A stretch of DNA of 64,000 nt from Macrotrachela quadricornifera (taxonomy: Eukaryota > Rotifera > Eurotatoria > Philodinida > Philodinidae), in assembly GCA_022393335.1 (NCBI GenBank), contig JAJEKB010020311.1, positions 62,001-126,000 of the forward strand. The letters are read 5' to 3'. The position numbers were made by a program, and so were the translations under genes. The notes below the pieces were generated by a model. The model searched no databases, had not been told where the DNA came from, and saw nothing but the letters and a program-made list of their open reading frames with translations. Of the stretch, positions 25,728 to 37,930 are shown in pieces (within the stretch, counting starts at the first letter, position 1; every line of letters starts with the position of its first letter).

Positions 25728-27187
25728 TCAAACCTCATCATCATCATGTGCACCATGGATACGATGAACGGCTGTTGTATTTCTTTTTGATGATTGATTC
25801 GACGTTTGTTTTTTGATGTCTTGTTCCATTTGTTGTAATGAATTTTTTATTACTTGACTGTTTGCCAAAGTAGTTGTCGGATGAAGTCCATGAATGTATG
25901 ACAAGTAACCTAAAGAAAAGAAAATTCACATTAGAAAAGATTAACTTTCTAAATGTATCTTACTCAACAATATGTCAAATTCACCTGGATGTAAGTCACT
26001 AAATGATGCCATTTCACAATATCCAGCGCGTACTAAAGCTCTAGCAGTTAGATTTAATGATGCATCACGTTGAACATGAGACACATTAATCCCATTTAAC
26101 TCCTGCAAGTAAAAAGATCTATTAATAAATGTTCTGCACTTTGTACAATTTAATATCCTCTCTATAATACAAAATCAATGCATTAAGGGTGTTCTGAGTT
26201 CTGATTTAATCACTTACAATTGAAACATGCTCGTCATCATTGTGTTGTCGAGTTTGCAATACTTTTGCTTGCTAATAGAATAAGAAAAATAATTAATATT
26301 ATTTATATTCATATTAGTCGTTACTATGTGTACTATATGAGATAATTGCTCACATGAGCCAAATTCGGATTAAAATCATAACCATAATTATAATCTTTAT
26401 CATTAAATATATAATCATGAGCATATGTATCATTATTAAATGTAATACCAACACGAGTATCATCAGCATGTGTATCATTCATAGGTGAATCATGAAGAAC
26501 CATATTATCATCAAAAATTCGATTATCCATAGTGACATCATTTTCAAAGTTTTCCATAATATCAGATGAGTATGGACGTGATTCACTCTAAAAAAAGAAA
26601 AGTACAAAAATTTATATTTTGAGCTAGCTCGATTAAATTAAGTTATTTACAAAATGTTCGACTGGTAAATGATGGTGAGATAATTGAGTATGATGATGTT
26701 GATCTTTTTTCTTATGACGACATCGACGTTGTTTATTTGTATGTGGTGCCGACTCTAAAAAAATAGTATTTGAGTGAAAAAGGCATAAAGTGCTTACAGA
26801 TATTACCTATATTACCAAGAGCATTATCAAACAATAATTTCTTGAGTGAATCAAGATTTCTTTCATCCATAAAAAAATACTTTTGTGGATATTGAAAAAT
26901 CTAAAAAATATAATATAGAAAAGTATGGATTAATAAAATATCGAAATATGTTCAATAAGTGTAGTTTTTCAGAAAACAATAGAAAAAAAGATATCACATA
27001 TTCCATTGTTTTCTTGATATCGAATGAAAACTTTTTCTTTACATACAATTGAAATAATTAGCTGGTCGATGTCGTTTAAATTAAGTGAACGCTTTAGGAA
27101 AAGTATATGTCCAAAGTGAATTGCACTTCTTGTCGAATCATTAATGAATAAATAACGTTTAGACATTGCCTTTATATATTTGATCAT
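25728..27187 (-). CDS. Seven-exon gene of unknown family (308 aa) inside the inverted-repeat unit
   Basis: Exons: 27187-27047, 26900-26807, 26754-26651, 26587-26354, 26271-26218, 26102-25985, 25909-25728. All six introns (146, 52, 63, 82, 115, 75 bp) are GT-AG, and every junction keeps frame from ATG to TGA, so the gene looks intact. The protein has an N-terminal helical part (residues 1-78, with LFLKRSLNLNDIDQLI), a basic, His-rich stretch (about 86-113, KQRRCRHKKK, a possible nuclear signal), and an Asp/Asn-rich linker (114-191). A conserved-looking block follows (about 210-260, NLTARALVRAGYCEMASF), then a polar Gln/Ser tail ending DDDEV. No membrane segment or signal peptide is visible. 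The ALVRAG phrase faintly recalls BIR domains, but the zinc ligands are absent. I do not recognise the family. Confidence 0.7.
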
Positions 27188-27214
27188 ACAAAGATGACAT
27201 CACGTGTCGTCGAT

Positions 27215-27606
27215 CTTAAAAAGCTGACAAGAATCTTTTTTCTTTCCTATTATAAGAATCTTGTCTGAATAGTAAGAAATTTAAAATATCTTATATTTCT
27301 TTCTAGCTTCTGTTTTTTCATAATTTTCATACAAGATTCTTTTCGTCTTGAACTTCGGACAAGATTCTTTTTAAAAGAAAAAAAAAAGATTCTTCTCTGA
27401 ACGTTAAATATATCTTGAATATCTTATAATTCTTGCCTGATTCTTTTATTTCTGATTTATCAGCCGAGATTCTTGTCGTCTTAAGATCCAGACAAGATTC
27501 TTTTTACTTTCCTGTTGAAAAGAATCTTGCCTGAATACAAGAATCTTGTCTGGAAGTGAAGAAAAACAAGAACCTGGAAAGAATATGGCAAGATCGTCGA
27601 TTGGTG
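27215..27606. repeat. Right terminal repeat and CAAGAATC array
   Basis: Inverted counterpart of the left array: repeated AAGAATCTTGTCTG-type units (for example 27360-27390, 27480-27560) followed by the 62-bp terminal repeat. The array differs from the left one in unit order and number, so only the outer 62 bp are strictly inverted. Confidence 0.75.
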
Positions 27607-28486
27607 TTTAATCATTGTAATTAATCAATCAAAAAAGTCTGATTTTATTACTTCATACTTGAGTCCAACAGGAATAAAGAATTTTAAAAAGTGAAGAAAT
27701 TTTTCAAGTAAATATAATATGGTTATAAGAAAATCGTGCCAAATTGTATAAAAAATAAATAAATACGCTTCGACAAAAAAAACTAAATTTTTGCAAGAAG
27801 CGACATGTAGAATATAAAGTAGGAAAACTTCGCATGTCAACATAGAATCAATTCAGTATTAGCTTTCACAAATACACCTCTTTTGCGTTGACATACAGGA
27901 TTTAGAGAATATCTCATTATTTTGCAAGTACATGCCATTGACATTTCAGCATTTTCATACAAGACATATGATTTGTATGAACATGCGGGAGAAGCGCATG
28001 TGAGGATCTGCATGGGTAGATTTCATGCACAATCTCGCATGTTTTACTAAAAAATTTCCAAATTTGTGTTTTCATTCAGCTACTTACACAATGTTTTGTA
28101 TTTACGCGCAAAAAGTGAAAAATTTTTATATAACTTGCATGATAATGCATGGCCTATGATGATTTAAAAAATATTTCGCATGTCGATGCATATTTTAAGA
28201 ATTTTTTTGCAAATACACGCGTTTCTTTGACTCTCACGTTTGACTGGGGAGTACTATACAACAGTATAAATTCATATTTTATCTATTTATTTCTAAGAGT
28301 ATCGAAAAGGAAAGAAATCACACTTCTATATATACAACGTGTAGTATATGCATTGAGGATTTAGGCCTCAAAAAATGACTATTGTACTTATAATGGTAGG
28401 CAAAAAGATGTTAAAAAAAAACATTTTTTTTTCCAAATTTTTTTGCAATTAGCTGTAACATGAACGACAAAGAATTCTTAATGGAA
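27607..28486. other. Gene-free spacer
   Basis: No supported gene. The stretch 27900-28200 has repeated GCATG/CATGC words of unknown meaning. Confidence 0.35.
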
Positions 28487-28805
28487 TAAAACGCAACGAT
28501 ATCGCTGGCGGCTATTTTTATTGCATTTAAGTTATGATCTTATTGAATCTCATGTAGATGGATGACGGCAACAACCTCAATCAATTAAACAAGATATTCG
28601 ACTGGCTATGCAAGCAGCTAGACAAACTATTACTATTTCACAATCTCTGATAGGTTCAACAATTGGTGCCAAACGAGGCTGCATATTTTATTTAAGAGAA
28701 AACGATCAAAAAGTCATCATCCATTGTCCAAGTTGTCATATTCCCTGTTATCCAGATTATTATCAAGTCATCTGCACTGCGTGTAGTGAAATATTTTTAA
28801 AATAA
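28487..28805 (+). pseudogene. Possible zinc-ribbon-like gene fragment
   Basis: An open frame from 28608 (MQAARQTITISQSLIGSTIG...) ends in HCPSCHIPCYPDYYQVICTACSEIF, with three Cys pairs (CPSC, IPC, CTAC) that could bind zinc. The same frame continues upstream past one TGA (28566-28568) into plausible coding sequence (RLFLLHLSYDLIESHVDG), suggesting a Trp or Arg codon turned into a stop. No start, splice sites or family could be fixed. It could also be an intact 65-residue protein. Confidence 0.3.
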
Positions 28806-30735
28806 AAGCTGATCATAGGAGAACTTTCAAAGAGCTAAAAAAATAAAACAATAAAATACAATTACTTTTCGCTAGCTTTGCATGTTAAAATATCCTAATC
28901 CAGATGGATCACAAGTGATAGTTTTATACGTGGGCATGTCAGATTTAAATAATGAATATTATATTTACTCACAAAAGTAAAGTGCCACTTTTAATCGAGA
29001 TTAGCAGATTGATTTATCTTTTTATTAAAAGATAGATTAATCTGATTCTTAAGTCATTTTCTTCAATCGTTATTCTTTTTTTTATGAACCTTCACATTTA
29101 GATAGATTTCCACATGTTCTATAAAACTATTAGCGGGATGTTTTCTTTTTTTGTCAGATGAAACATGTGAAAAAACATTTTTTATTACAAAATATGTCTT
29201 TCCGCTTGAATTTCACTAGTGTTCTTACTAGATATTATCAGAAGTACCCAATGTTGATCGAGATAATTTGATAGCACGTATTTGATGTAAGAGAAAACGA
29301 TGTGACTACGATCTTCTCTTAATCATATATATTGGATCTCTTATTATCCTTCAATCTTCGTCATTCTATGGGTTACGTGTATTTCTTTCGTATATCTATC
29401 ACATCACATATATGTCAGGCTATTTCCTCTTGTTCACAATATGTTCTCTGCTATAATCAATTATGAGTAATGAGTAATATATTTTATCTCACCTGTTGCT
29501 TTCATCATTCGATGAATATTTCCATTCATATAGTTGCTCTTCATCTTATACGTTCTGTTCGTTTTGTTTAGAGTATTCTAAAATTTCTTATGTCCAACGG
29601 GAGAAAGCGCAGCCTTTTATATACTTTCGTTCTCAAATTATTAAGGAACAATCATTCGCAGAAACTCTCATGAAAAGGCAAAATTTCATTGCATTCAGTT
29701 GTATCTTGTCCAAATGCATAAATAACACACAAACAAACAAACAAATTTCCTTTTTTACATATATAGACAACGATTGCATATTCAAGATATTATCCTTAAC
29801 GTTTCCACAGAAAGCTTTTCTCTTCTCGGTTATTCAAGTCAATTTGTTTTTGGGTCTAAATGTGTCTGTAGATACGTATAATCTACAATTTATTTTTACA
29901 AGGATATCAGAGATATAGTACTATAGCAATGAGCCTGTCATCAATTGTCGTTCTTTCTCTTTCTGTTTTGTACCGCATTCTGTTATTGTGCTTCGCATTT
30001 ATTATATGTGTGTCATTTCAATGTTTTTCTTTCTGGTCTCTTTTTCAAACGGCAATTTCCGTATAATATTTGTCAGTATTATACTGAGATATTGAATTAA
30101 TTAAACTTCTTTATTCCAAATAGAAGAAAAACAATGTCTTCTTGACAATTTTTGAATAAAATTTTTTATTAAGGATTAAATCAATTTTACCGAGCCGTAA
30201 GTAGACCTTCTCAGTATCCATTTTAACTACAACGTATATCTAAAATCATTTCTTTTCTCTTCAAACTATTATAATAATATGATTGATTATCTTCTCATTT
30301 TTCGATTAACTTTTTGTTTTATTTTTATGTCCGATGATGCATTGAGGATTCAAATCGAACAATGAATAAATTCCATCGATTGTTCTATAACAACTGTCTG
30401 TATTTCTTAGTTTACTTTTTTAGATTTGTAATAAATTCTGCCATTGTAGGTATCTTCACACGTGTTTTACTAATCTCTGTAACCACAAAATTCTTTTTTA
30501 ATTCTTGCAGAAATACATTCTAACATACACAAAAAAATTTTGTTTTAAATCGAAAGTTGACGTCATCTAATGCAAACTCTTATAGTTTTTGCGTACAATG
30601 AACGACAGATAGATATTTTAAGCTGCTAGATGAAAACAAAAATGTGTATATAAACCTATGCGCATCTACGCTCTTATGCACTTGTATTGAAATAGAGATA
30701 ATTTTCAGGAGACATAATTTCATTGTTCTAGAAAG
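28806..30735. other. Gene-free spacer
   Basis: The frame at 29496-29918 is long but Phe/Ser/Ile-driven and without recognisable features. Nothing else is supported. The promoter of the ADP-ribosyltransferase gene should lie just before 30736; a TATATAAA word occurs at about 30645. Confidence 0.4.
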
Positions 30736-32358
30736 ATGATTACAACTGATGAACCGCATTATAAATCTTCTACCAATGACGATGACGATAACAATGACAA
30801 TCATCTTGAAATATTCAGTCTTATCTGGCTTGATACCAACGCCAATATTCAAACGAATCAAGATATACAAGAAAAACTACGTGCTACTATTAATCATATG
30901 AAAAAATTTCATGATGTTGAAGAATGCAAGAACTACATAGAACGAGCATCAGAAGATGATCGATTAATTATCATTGTTAGTAGTCAGTTGGCACAACAAA
31001 TAGTACCTTCTATTGATCAACTTCGACAAGTTTCAGCAATTTATATCAATTCCCAGAGCAAGGAAGCTGATTAAAAGTGGGCATACCAATTCGCAAAAGT
31101 AAGATTGTTTTGACAAGTGTTCATTTATGTTGCATCATTGTTTTAGATTAAAGGTGTCTATGTAGAACTCGACAAACTAGTATTTCAAATCAATGAAGAT
31201 CATACAAGTCGAATAAAAGTAGAAGAACCATTGTGTATTAACATTTTCACCACAGCCACTGATACAGGCAACTCAACAATAGGAATCAATGACCACTTTG
31301 TCTTTTTTCAAGTACTTATCGACTGCCTTCTTCGTCTAAAATATAATGAGAAGGATAAAAATGAATTGATCTCTTGTCTTGAGAAAGAATACGAAGGGAA
31401 CCAACTCGAACTCAACCGTCTTCGTGAATTTCAAAATGACTATTCATCCGACAAGGCTTTGTGGTGGTACTGTCGACAATCATTCTTTTACAAGACTCTA
31501 AATGCTGCTCTACGTAAACAAGATATTCATATGATCTTTTTGTATCGTGGTTTTATTGCTGATATACAACGTCTGTTACAGACATGCCAGTCTAAGCATT
31601 CCGTTCAAGTTTATCGGAGTCAATTGATCTCAAGCAGTGAGCTGAAATACCTTGAAAAAAATATTGGTCAATTCGTTTCTGTGAATTCATTTCTTTCTAC
31701 TAGTAAAGAACGTCAAATAGCTAATTTCTACAGAGCAGATACAAATCAACAGAGCAATTTAGAAGCAGTACTATTCAAAATTACTGCTGAGCCTAAAGTA
31801 GTCACAACGAGATCATTTGCTGACATCACCAAAACTAGTCATTTTCCTGATGAATCAGAAGTACTCTTCACGCCTGGTTCTATTTTTCGTCTTAACTCCA
31901 TCCGTTGTGATAACTATCATGTCTCGATCATTGAAATGTCTTTATGTGGTGATGATGAACATAGTTTGAAGCATGTTCTTACAGATATGAAAAAGCAATA
32001 TGGCATTGGAGAGACAAATCTGTGTACATTGGGTAAATTATTATGGAAGATGGGCAAATTCGATTTAGCTAAAAAATATTACAATCGTTGTATAAACGAA
32101 CTTTCGGACAATGATCCTTTACTTCTCACTGCATATGATGATCTTGCTGACATTACCTCCCAGCAAAATGACTATGAGGAAAGTATGCAATGGCGCCAAA
32201 AATTAGAGGATGTCAAAGAGCGAATCACGTCAAACGTCAAGAAAGGTGAGACAACCAGATCTATATATTGTGATAATCTGAAGACTACACTAGTTTCAGT
32301 CAAAACGATTATATTTTTTACAGTAATATCAGCTTTATCTTATGAGGTTGATAAATGA
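30736..32358 (+). pseudogene. ADP-ribosyltransferase with TPR, interrupted by an in-frame stop
   Basis: Exon 1 (30736-31098) and exon 2 (31147 to 32245 or 32358) join in frame at a 48-bp GT-AG intron, but TAA at 31072-31074 interrupts exon 1 nine codons before its donor. Reading through it, about residues 1-130 form an alpha/beta region (LEIFSLIWLD, RLIIIVSSQL, SAIYI). The transferase domain follows with the R-S-E signature of Arg-directed enzymes: Arg of VYRSQL (~278), STS (~295-297) and the ESE of PDESEVLF (~347-349). One to two TPRs (about 395-460) end abruptly. After 32245 there is a possible donor (GTGAGA) or read-through to 32358. Such enzymes move ADP-ribose from NAD+ to proteins. Gene loss, stop read-through or a sequencing error are all possible; CAA to TAA would explain it. 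Confidence 0.75.
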
Positions 32359-32596
32359 GCTGTCTAATGAACATAATTTTTTCAGAAGGACAACCTTGTA
32401 TAGACTCAAAGTCTTAAAAATCTCTGATGACTTTTGTAGCTACTTGTTAATAGAATTTCACATAGAAAGTCTTTAACAAACTCTTTTCAAAAATGTCAAT
32501 CGCTCAAGCAAAAAAAGATGATACATGTAGAACTGGAACAATAGTAACTTCAAGTCAGCCATTTTGAATTCTTCTTAGTCTCATTGAATTCAATTT

Positions 32597-35500
32597 ATGA
32601 ATACACTTCAGTTTGTATTTAATAGCATTCTTTCGGTGTCTTTTCTTTCAGAACGTCATGGTAAATAATATACTCTATGCGACCTTATTTGTATTTTTTG
32701 TTCATATGTTATAGTTCTTGATCTCACATGTAACAATTCGAGATCTTAATTAAACGAGCCAAAAGTTTTACAAATCGACAATTTTATCAGAATCCTATTT
32801 CAAGAGTTGAGAAGTAGCCTACGCAATGAATAAATTAAATCTACAGTTCCTTTTATAACTCTTCAAGCACTATCTAAACGTTTTATTCTACAGGAAATAC
32901 TAGTTTAAAAATGGTTTCATGAGAAAAAGATGCGCTTACAACTGTACAAATAGGCGGTATTGATAACAAGAATTTATCTTCTAATTTTAGATAATACATG
33001 TAGCTTTAGTCTGTTTTAGGGCCAACATCACTGCGAACATGGGTCAATGTCACTCGATGCTATTCTCAAACTAGAACACGAAATAAGTATTTACTGTTAC
33101 TGGTCTTGGGATGTGTGTTTCTCATTTCTATTGTGGTTGGTATTACAATATATTTACGAATTCCTAAAAAGTCATTGGAAAAATGGAGTAAGCAACTTGT
33201 AAAACTAACTTTGCTGTAGATAATCCTTTCACAACTTTCATTATTGTTCAAATAAGGTTAAGAGACATATGAGACTTCCTCCTAAAAATGCTCATAGCTT
33301 TTTTATATGTGACACAATTCAGATATGCTTTATGCATATGAGTACAAGTTACACGTCTCAAATCTTCCCATTTTATTTTATCCTAATAAAAGAATGCGTG
33401 AAGTTTGTTTGGGTTTCTTTGTCAACATCATCGATGCAACAGTTTATTTCATCAAGTTAGACAACGGCAAATGCATATTATTGTTTCCGATAGTTCGTTT
33501 TCTGGAAAATTCCGAAACTAGAATCGTGACTTCTTTTTAATGCTGAATATCTTTCACAAAAATGGCCCTAACACCATTTATCTCAAATAACGTTAGTTGG
33601 ATTTGTTTTCGAACATAGCTTAATTAATCTAAATCTGGAGTAGCTTCAGTTATATGAGCATAATAATAAGTATGCGACAGGAACTACTTAATTCGTTAAT
33701 AATAACAGTTTACCAACCAATTAACTATTAATATAATGTTTAAATTTTTTTTTGTTTATTATTCCATTGCAAGTTACTCGATTGAGGATGACCTATTTAT
33801 GAAAATAACTGTTTCCTATAAAACTTGACTAACATCATTCAAATTTGAGATCTCTTGGTTCATGGTGCAAAATTGTTATTTTCAAGAAACAGGCATTTCG
33901 TTAGTGAAAAACTGGCAATTGAATGATGTATCTTCCGTTTCGTCCGTTTTTATCAGTTAAGCTGAAATACATTGAAAATTAAGCACACAACCAGTAACTT
34001 AATACTAACAGTTTGTTGATTCGTCAATCGTTAACTGTAACACAGTGAACTTGATTTGATTCTATGTGGTATAAAATACTATTTTTCCAAGCGTATAGCT
34101 CCAAAAATAGATGATATCAACATTGAATTTTATAATCAGACAGAGCTGTCTGACGAGGGAACCTATCCAACTGTCGGAACGCTTTTGAGTCGAAACTTAG
34201 TGCATCTCATAGGCCTTAGTGAGTTATGTTTATGGTAAAAAGATTTCAGGCCCATGGTTTGTTTCTGGTGAGATATCGAGATTTCAGTGAATTTCCTATA
34301 CAGGACCCTACTTTTCCAGCACAACCTTATTCTCGGAGTTTTGACTTGAAACTTTGTCCACATGTAGATCTCAGCCAGCCTAGCTTGCAAAAAAAAAATT
34401 TGAAAAGTTTTCAACGAAGCCTCTTCGAAATATGGAGATGGCAAGATGTAAGCTTTTTTCTATAGATGGTGTATACACCATGGATTTTTTGAAATCTTCA
34501 TATTTCGAAGAGACTTCGTTGAAAACTTCTGAAATTTTTTTTGCAAGCTAGTCTAGCTGAGATCTACATGTGGGCAAAGTTTCAAGTCAAAACTCCGAGA
34601 ATAAGGTTGTGCTGGAAAAGTAGGGTCCTATATAGGAAATTCACTAAAGTTTCGATATCTCGCCAGAAACAAGTCATGGACCTGAAATCTTTTTACCATA
34701 AACATAACTCACTAAAGTCTATAAGATGCACTAAGTCCCGACTCAAAAGCGCTCCGACAGTTGGATAGGTTCCCTCGTGAGAATTCTCTCGATTCTTCTT
34801 TGTCACATCAAACAGAGTGAAAAACAATATTATAGAAGCTTTTCTTCTTTCATGATTCAAAGAAAATGAAAGATTCCTTTCGATGATGATCGTGTTTTCT
34901 TTCTTTTAGTACCACTTCGTGCCAGTTTGATAGATATTCCTGCAAATGCCAAATGGAACAAGAATGGTCAAACAGTAGGAGGACAAAATCCAACACTTTC
35001 TTACCCTCTCGGATTATATGTGGATGATGAACAAACAATTTATGTTGCTGATTATTGGAATTACTGTATTGTGGCATGGAAATCGGGTGAAACAAATGGA
35101 CAAATAGTGGCAGGTGCATATGGACAAGGAAATGGTACTCATCAATTGGATTATCCACCAGATGTGATCGTGGACAAAGAGAGAGATAGTCTCATTATTT
35201 GTGATGATTGGAATACCAGAGTAGTTAGATGGCCTCGTCAAAATGGAACAAGTGGAGAAATAATTATTTCGAATATCTCTTGTTGGGATTTGACAATGGA
35301 TGATAATGGATTTCTCTATGTAACTGATGTTAACAAACATGAAGTAAGAAGATATCGAATGAGTGATTCCCAAGGAATAGTAGTAGCAGGTGGAAATGGA
35401 GAAGGAAATCGTCTTGATCAGCTCTATTGGCCCCGCTACATATTCGTCGATCGAGAACATTCAGTATTTGTGTCTGATTGGAATGATCACCGTGTGATGA

Positions 35501-35823
35501 AATGGATAGAAGGTGCAAAAGAAGGTATTGTTGTTGCTGGTGGACAAGGATATGGAAATAGTTCGATACAATTGTTTTCTCTTGGAGGAGTTGTAGCTGA
35601 TCAGTTGGGTACTGTTTATGTAGTTGATATTAATAATCATCGAATTGTACGTTGGCCTAAAGGAGCACAACAAGGAGATGTTATTGTTGGTGGAAATGGT
35701 AAAGGAGCACAAGCAAATCAACTCAATTGGCCTATGGGATTGTTATTTGATCGACAAGGTAATCTCTATGTTGTTGATTGTTGGAACAATCGAGTACAAC
35801 GATTTAATATTGAATTACCATGA
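32597..35823 (+). CDS. Membrane-anchored NHL-repeat beta-propeller protein, ~381 aa
   Basis: Exons: 32597-32660 (tentative, ATG), 33020-33187 and 34910-35823; phases fit (1, then 1). Exon 2 carries a hydrophobic helix (about residues 45-67, YLLLLVLGCVFLISIVVGIT) after a short basic N-terminus, i.e. type II topology. Exon 3 encodes six NHL blades with repeated GLYVDDEQTIYVADYWNYCI / VVRWP / VAGGNGxGN patterns, ending with a stop after RFNIELP. NHL propellers bind proteins or peptidoglycan/carbohydrate; here the propeller is extracellular. The last intron (33188-34909, 1,722 bp) is much longer than others in the window because it contains a 624-bp foldback element. Exon 1 is uncertain: the pyrimidine tract ending at 32650 could instead be an acceptor. 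Confidence 0.82.
34154..34777. mobile_element. 'CGAGGGAACC' family foldback MITE, copy 2, inside an intron
   Basis: Starts CGAGGGAACCTATCCAACTG and ends with its complement. The arms pair for about 290 bp, and a second tight inverted repeat sits at the centre (34386-34440 with 34490-34550). It is flanked by TGA on both sides (34151-34153, 34778-34780), a 3-bp target duplication. It lies wholly within the last intron of the NHL gene. Confidence 0.85.
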
Positions 35824-37500
35824 AATTAATGAGATGAACCGATAAATTTTATTTATTTTCAGCTATTGATTATACCATTTTGATTGCTGTGTAATTTTAA
35901 TTGAAAAGAAATAAATGAAATTGATGTATATTTATATTCAAGTGCGCGTGCGCGACCAAAGAGACCCTAGTTGTTGGAGGCACAAATGCCAACAACGGTA
36001 AGACAATGTACGTACATAAAAGGTGTTTCCGTTGTCTTTGTCCAACACGAGCAATATCTCTTTGGGTTAAATTAATGTAGAAAACATACATTAATTCAAC
36101 GCTAAAAGAAAAGTAGTTAGAACAAACGGGCAGTACTCACCCTCACATCCTTGGGGGAAAATTTTAGGGTGGAAACAAATATACTACGCTTTCTGTTCCA
36201 ATGTAACAGTAGTATATTTATTTCCGAAAAAAAAGATGTGTAAATGCTTAAATTTTGGGTGTTTTTCATTCAATTGAATAATTTTCTTTCATATTCAATT
36301 TATTATTGATTATCAATTAAATGATTGTTACATTTAAAACAGAAGGAGTCATTTAATTAATAATCAATAACAAGTTGAATATGAAAGAAAATTACTGAAG
36401 TGCAGAAAAACAAAAAAAAAATTTAAAGTACCCTATCTAATCCTAACCAACTTATTGTTAAGAGATTTATTTAACTTTTAAAAATAAATGATAAATTTCA
36501 GTCTCTTTATATGATATCATTTACTGACAAACCCAAGTAAATGTAAAAAGGCCTTCGATAGATACGGCGACTGCTCGAGAATCATTTCGATTAAGTTTTT
36601 CCCGTTCTGTTAAAATGCGCACCCCTCGAAAAACTAATATTTAGCTAGCTACGGCTTTGATCCTCTCGACCTTGAATAATCGACCAGTCGATTTCCTACG
36701 AGTACCCGACTTTCAGTTAGCGTGAAAATATTTTGAACGAATTAAAGAGTCGCATCTTCTTTTCGCTCATACAGCTTTCTTTCGAACGCTCCGATTCTAT
36801 CGGAATAGCGAGCACTCGGTGAAAGAAGCATATCTAAGCTCACTATTCGACTACTCGAATTTTTTTGTTCAATAGAAGCTTATGAAAATTTTCAAAGATC
36901 AGCTATAAAGATGCCATTAGAAAAATCACTAATGCTTGGATACAATCGCTGATGATCTCAAAGTTAAATCTGCATTTTACTGCCTCATAAATTTCAAGTT
37001 ACATAAGAAAGAAATCTAATCAAATGAATTAAAAATCTTTTAAATTCTTTGCATTACCGTCTTAGATTTCGCTTCCATTTGAGATACCAATAGCTTGAAA
37101 GTCGGGTAATATCCGCTATTATCAATTATCAATCAATCCAAACAAAGATAATATTATACGATTTCCAGAAAAATAATGTTCCTAGTGAGTCCTATGATTA
37201 TTAATCATAGACACATCTATATTAATTAATCTTAATTTTCTTGTCATCAATCAATTCTTATCATTATTGTATGGACATCTATTCTTTATTTCTCTTTCTC
37301 GGTTTAATTTCGGAGTATTTTATTAATGTTAAATTATAAAATGGTGAGTTGAAAAAATATATTCTAGAAAATAATGATTATTATCTGACGAAATGAGATA
37401 ATAAGAAAGAAGTTATATTCATGAAAAATAAGAATTGAAACATAAGTAAAAAAAAGAAATATTGTGTTGGAGAGTTGATATATTAATCAAACATGTTTCT
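35824..37500. other. Spacer with a hairpin
   Basis: 3' flank of the NHL gene followed by unassigned DNA. A 48-bp inverted repeat (36279-36325 with 36347-36394, around TAATTTTCTTTCATATTC) could form a strong hairpin. A smaller one pairs AAATATACTAC near 36177 with GTAGTATATTT near 36211. No gene. Confidence 0.5.
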
Positions 37501-37707
37501 ATAGTTAGAAGATCAAGATATGTTTAGATCAACTCGTCGATGCATGGTTCATAATCGTAAGTACATATGTTCGAATCTAACTCTTCTCCTATGCTGAATA
37601 TATGTTCGATAGGTATCGAGGACTCGACATATAGCCGTGCATATGCTGAAATTTTTTCGTTCTGACTTTTTTCCCGAGCCCTCGAAGAACGTTTCGATGG
37701 GTTCTTC

Positions 37708-37930
37708 GATGCCCATCGAAGGTTCAAATCGAGTTTTCGAAGTGACATTTTCCAATGGTTTGAGGACACAGCGATGGGTTATTCCATTTCGATAGGTATG
37801 AATCCATCGAAAAATATTCTGAGATTTTCAAGAAAGAATTAAAATGGACCATCGAAATGGTCCACCTCCAAGTGGTCGATCCATCGGAAAATGTCACTCC
37901 TAACAGTCAATTTGAACGTTCGACGGGCAT
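37708..37930. repeat. Imperfect 50-bp inverted repeat rich in TCGA words
   Basis: 37708-37758 and 37881-37930 are inverted copies with about 10 mismatches around a GTGACATTTTCC core. Inside lies a small perfect hairpin (TGGACCATCGAAATGGTCCA). The wider region 37520-38010 is peppered with ATCGAA/TTCGAT words. It resembles the centre of a decayed foldback element. Confidence 0.5.

Larger units (their letters stand above)
25203..27606. mobile_element. 2.4-kb unit with matching inverted ends enclosing a 7-exon gene
   Basis: The first 62 bp (25203 onward, CACCAATCGACGATCTTGCC...) and the last 62 bp (ending at 27606) are inverted copies with about five mismatches. Inside each end lies a 330-390-bp array of variants of CAAGAATCTTG/GATTCTTGYCTG in both orientations (25230-25530 and 27215-27560). 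Between the arrays is a complete minus-strand gene (25728-27187). Clustered short sites next to TIRs resemble transposase-binding subterminal repeats. No transposase is encoded and no clear target duplication was found (flanks end ...GAGTT and start TTTAAT). Alternatives are a captured gene in a non-autonomous element, or two separate elements that happen to flank a gene. Confidence 0.6.

Noticed and set aside
26102..26110. BIR domain in the repeat-bounded gene (ALVRAGY phrase)
   Set aside because: The Cys/His zinc ligands and the following GxxDxVxCxxC stretch are absent.
29496..29918. 140-residue protein
   Set aside because: Composition is Phe/Ser/Ile-driven without domain, splice or promoter support; it looks like a chance frame.
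34163..34768. Proteins encoded on both strands of 34.2-34.8 kb and again near 44.6 kb
   Set aside because: The similar peptides (YHKHNS..., RLKSA...) come from the inverted arms of the same foldback family, not from genes.
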